Of a stretch of 62,000 bases of DNA, positions 60,948-62,000 are shown piece by piece (the stretch's first letter is position 1; each line of letters begins with the position of its first letter). The position numbers were made by a program, and so were the translations under genes. The notes beneath the pieces were generated by a model. That model searched no databases. It saw only the letters and a list, made by a program, of their open reading frames with translations, and had not been told where the DNA came from. Origin of the DNA: Branchiostoma floridae (lineage: Eukaryota > Chordata > Leptocardii > Amphioxiformes > Branchiostomatidae); NCBI RefSeq assembly GCF_000003815.2, contig NC_049979.1, positions 17,477,117-17,539,116 on the forward strand, written 5' to 3'.

Positions 60948-62000
60948 ATGCTGTCTGCACCGAAGGGATACCCGACAGGGACCACGATGAACACGATGGG
61001 GATGAACACCATGTCGAGCATGGGAGGGATGAACCACGCGTCGTACACGGGCACGGGACCCGTCAACCCCGGGGCCTACTCAGCCTCGGCCTACTCAGGG
61101 ACCATGAACGGCATGGGCACGGGTTACCCGGCAGCTGGCGGCATGGGCGGCCTGCAGTCCTACCCGGCCGGCTCCGTCAATGCCATGGGCACCATGCAGA
61201 CTATGAACAATATGGCATTGAACAGAAACGCCATAGCCGAGCGCGAGAAGGCGTACAGACGAAGCTACACGCACGCCAAGCCGCCCTACTCCTACATCTC
61301 TCTCATCACCATGTCCATCCAGAGTTCTCCCAACAAGATGGTGACGTTGGCAGAAATCTACCAATTCATCATGGACTTGTTCCCCTACTACCGACAGAAC
61401 CAGCAGCGTTGGCAGAACTCCATCAGACACAGTCTGTCCTTCAACGACTGTTTCGTCAAGGTGCCGCGCACCCCAGACCGTCCGGGCAAGGGCAGCTACT
61501 GGACGCTGCACCCTGAGGCTGGCAACATGTTCGAGAACGGCTGCTACCTTCGGAGACAGAAGCGCTTCAAGTGCGAGAAGAAACTAGCCATGAAGATGGC
61601 CCAGCAGCAGGCGGCACGCGACACCCCCAACCCCGGGACGGAGAACTCCGCCGTCTCGCCGACTACCACGGCGGAGCCCGCCAGCACACCCACGACAACG
61701 TCGAACGGTGCCTCAACCCTGCAGCCTCTCCAGCCCATCAACACGCCATCCCCCAACCCACAGGAGCAGCAGCAGCACCAGCATCATCAACACCAACACC
61801 AACAACAACATCAGCAGCAGCCGCAAGTCCAGACCACCCAGCCCCAGGACATGCAGCAGCACGCCCAACAACACCAGGGTCTCCCTGCGCGCCCCATCCC
61901 ACAGCAGTCCTCCCTTCCCATGTCTATGGGCGGCTACTTCAGCCCAGAACACCTGCGGGCAGCTCACGGCTTCACCCATCCCTTCTCCATCTCCAACCTC
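60948..62000 (+). CDS. FoxA: FoxA (HNF3) forkhead transcription factor, 3' end cut by window
   Basis: Second FoxA-class pioneer factor, transcribed away from the first. The frame from ATG 60948 stays open to the window end (351 codons); an in-frame TGA at 60927-60929 supports this start if the region is unspliced. The N terminus ([20 protein letters not shown]) is rich in Met, Gly and Thr. The forkhead domain is at about 111-209 ([43 protein letters not shown]), closer to vertebrate FoxA in the wing than the - strand paralogue. A Gln/His-rich tract lies at about 272-292, encoded by CAG/CAC/CAA runs. The last residues, HPFSISNL (344-351), are the start of FoxA conserved region II. By my count the two forkhead domains differ at 9 of 99 residues, while N- and C-terminal regions barely align. 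Confidence 0.97.
   Translation, partial: MLSAPKGYPTGTTMNTMGMNTMSSMGGMNHASYTGTGPVNPGAYSASAYSGTMNGMGTGYPAAGGMGGLQSYPAGSVNAMGTMQTMNNMALNRNAIAEREKAYRRSYTHAKPPYSYISLITMSIQSSPNKMVTLAEIYQFIMDLFPYYRQNQQRWQNSIRHSLSFNDCFVKVPRTPDRPGKGSYWTLHPEAGNMFENGCYLRRQKRFKCEKKLAMKMAQQQAARDTPNPGTENSAVSPTTTAEPASTPTTTSNGASTLQPLQPINTPSPNPQEQQQHQHHQHQHQQQHQQQPQVQTTQPQDMQQHAQQHQGLPARPIPQQSSLPMSMGGYFSPEHLRAAHGFTHPFSISNL

Noticed and set aside
60881-61516. 211-aa + strand frame overlapping the second FoxA
   Set aside because: Shifted frame of the FoxA coding sequence; the true frame carries the forkhead domain.
1-62000. CRISPR arrays, bacterial operons or viral genes
   Set aside because: Nothing of this kind is present; the window is animal nuclear DNA with spliced genes.

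Overview
The window looks like nuclear DNA of a cephalochordate (amphioxus, Branchiostoma). It has long introns with canonical GT/AG sites, abundant short inverted-repeat elements and a run of Ns from assembly. It carries the 3' half of mipol1 followed by two intronless-looking FoxA (HNF3) forkhead genes. mipol1 next to foxA is part of the conserved deuterostome pharyngeal cluster (nkx2.1, nkx2.2, pax1/9, slc25a21, mipol1, foxA), and a pair of FoxA paralogues is known from amphioxus. The genus is inferred; gene identity is read directly from the encoded proteins.

Layout. 1-4,951: a repeat-rich, gene-free block bounded by inverted arrays of short 'aatcgcgatt/tcgtgcaa' motifs, with three sets of degenerate internal tandem repeats; probably a large non-autonomous transposon whose left end lies outside the window. 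5,317-22,998: C-terminal coding exons of mipol1 on the + strand (five certain exons, plus one probable 40-nt micro-exon), separated by introns of 0.7, 7.2, 4.9 and 3.4 kb. The introns contain candidate conserved regulatory DNA and an assembly gap (18,166-18,348). 22,999-44,193: mipol1 3' UTR, then about 20 kb without recognisable genes, holding inverted-repeat elements and a tight cluster of GATA-factor motifs. 44,194-45,525: complete FoxA gene on the - strand, with a CCAAT/GC-box promoter-like region just upstream. 45,716-60,640: 15 kb between the two divergently transcribed FoxA genes, with three copies of one MITE family, one of another, a G-quadruplex-prone tract and a second GATA-motif cluster. 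60,948-62,000: second FoxA gene on the + strand, cut by the window end inside its conserved C-terminal motif.

How it works together. mipol1 and the - strand FoxA lie tail to tail, which from memory is also the MIPOL1/FOXA1 arrangement in vertebrates. That copy is therefore the positional counterpart of the ancestral gene, and the + strand copy is an additional inverted duplicate. FoxA proteins are pioneer factors for endoderm, pharynx, notochord and floor plate; cis-regulatory DNA in mipol1 introns and flanking intergenic DNA is thought to hold this block together. The most notable points are the inverted FoxA duplication, a 69-nt tract of perfect nucleotide identity between the two paralogues (suggesting gene conversion), and local clusters of GATA and homeodomain-core motifs in non-coding DNA.
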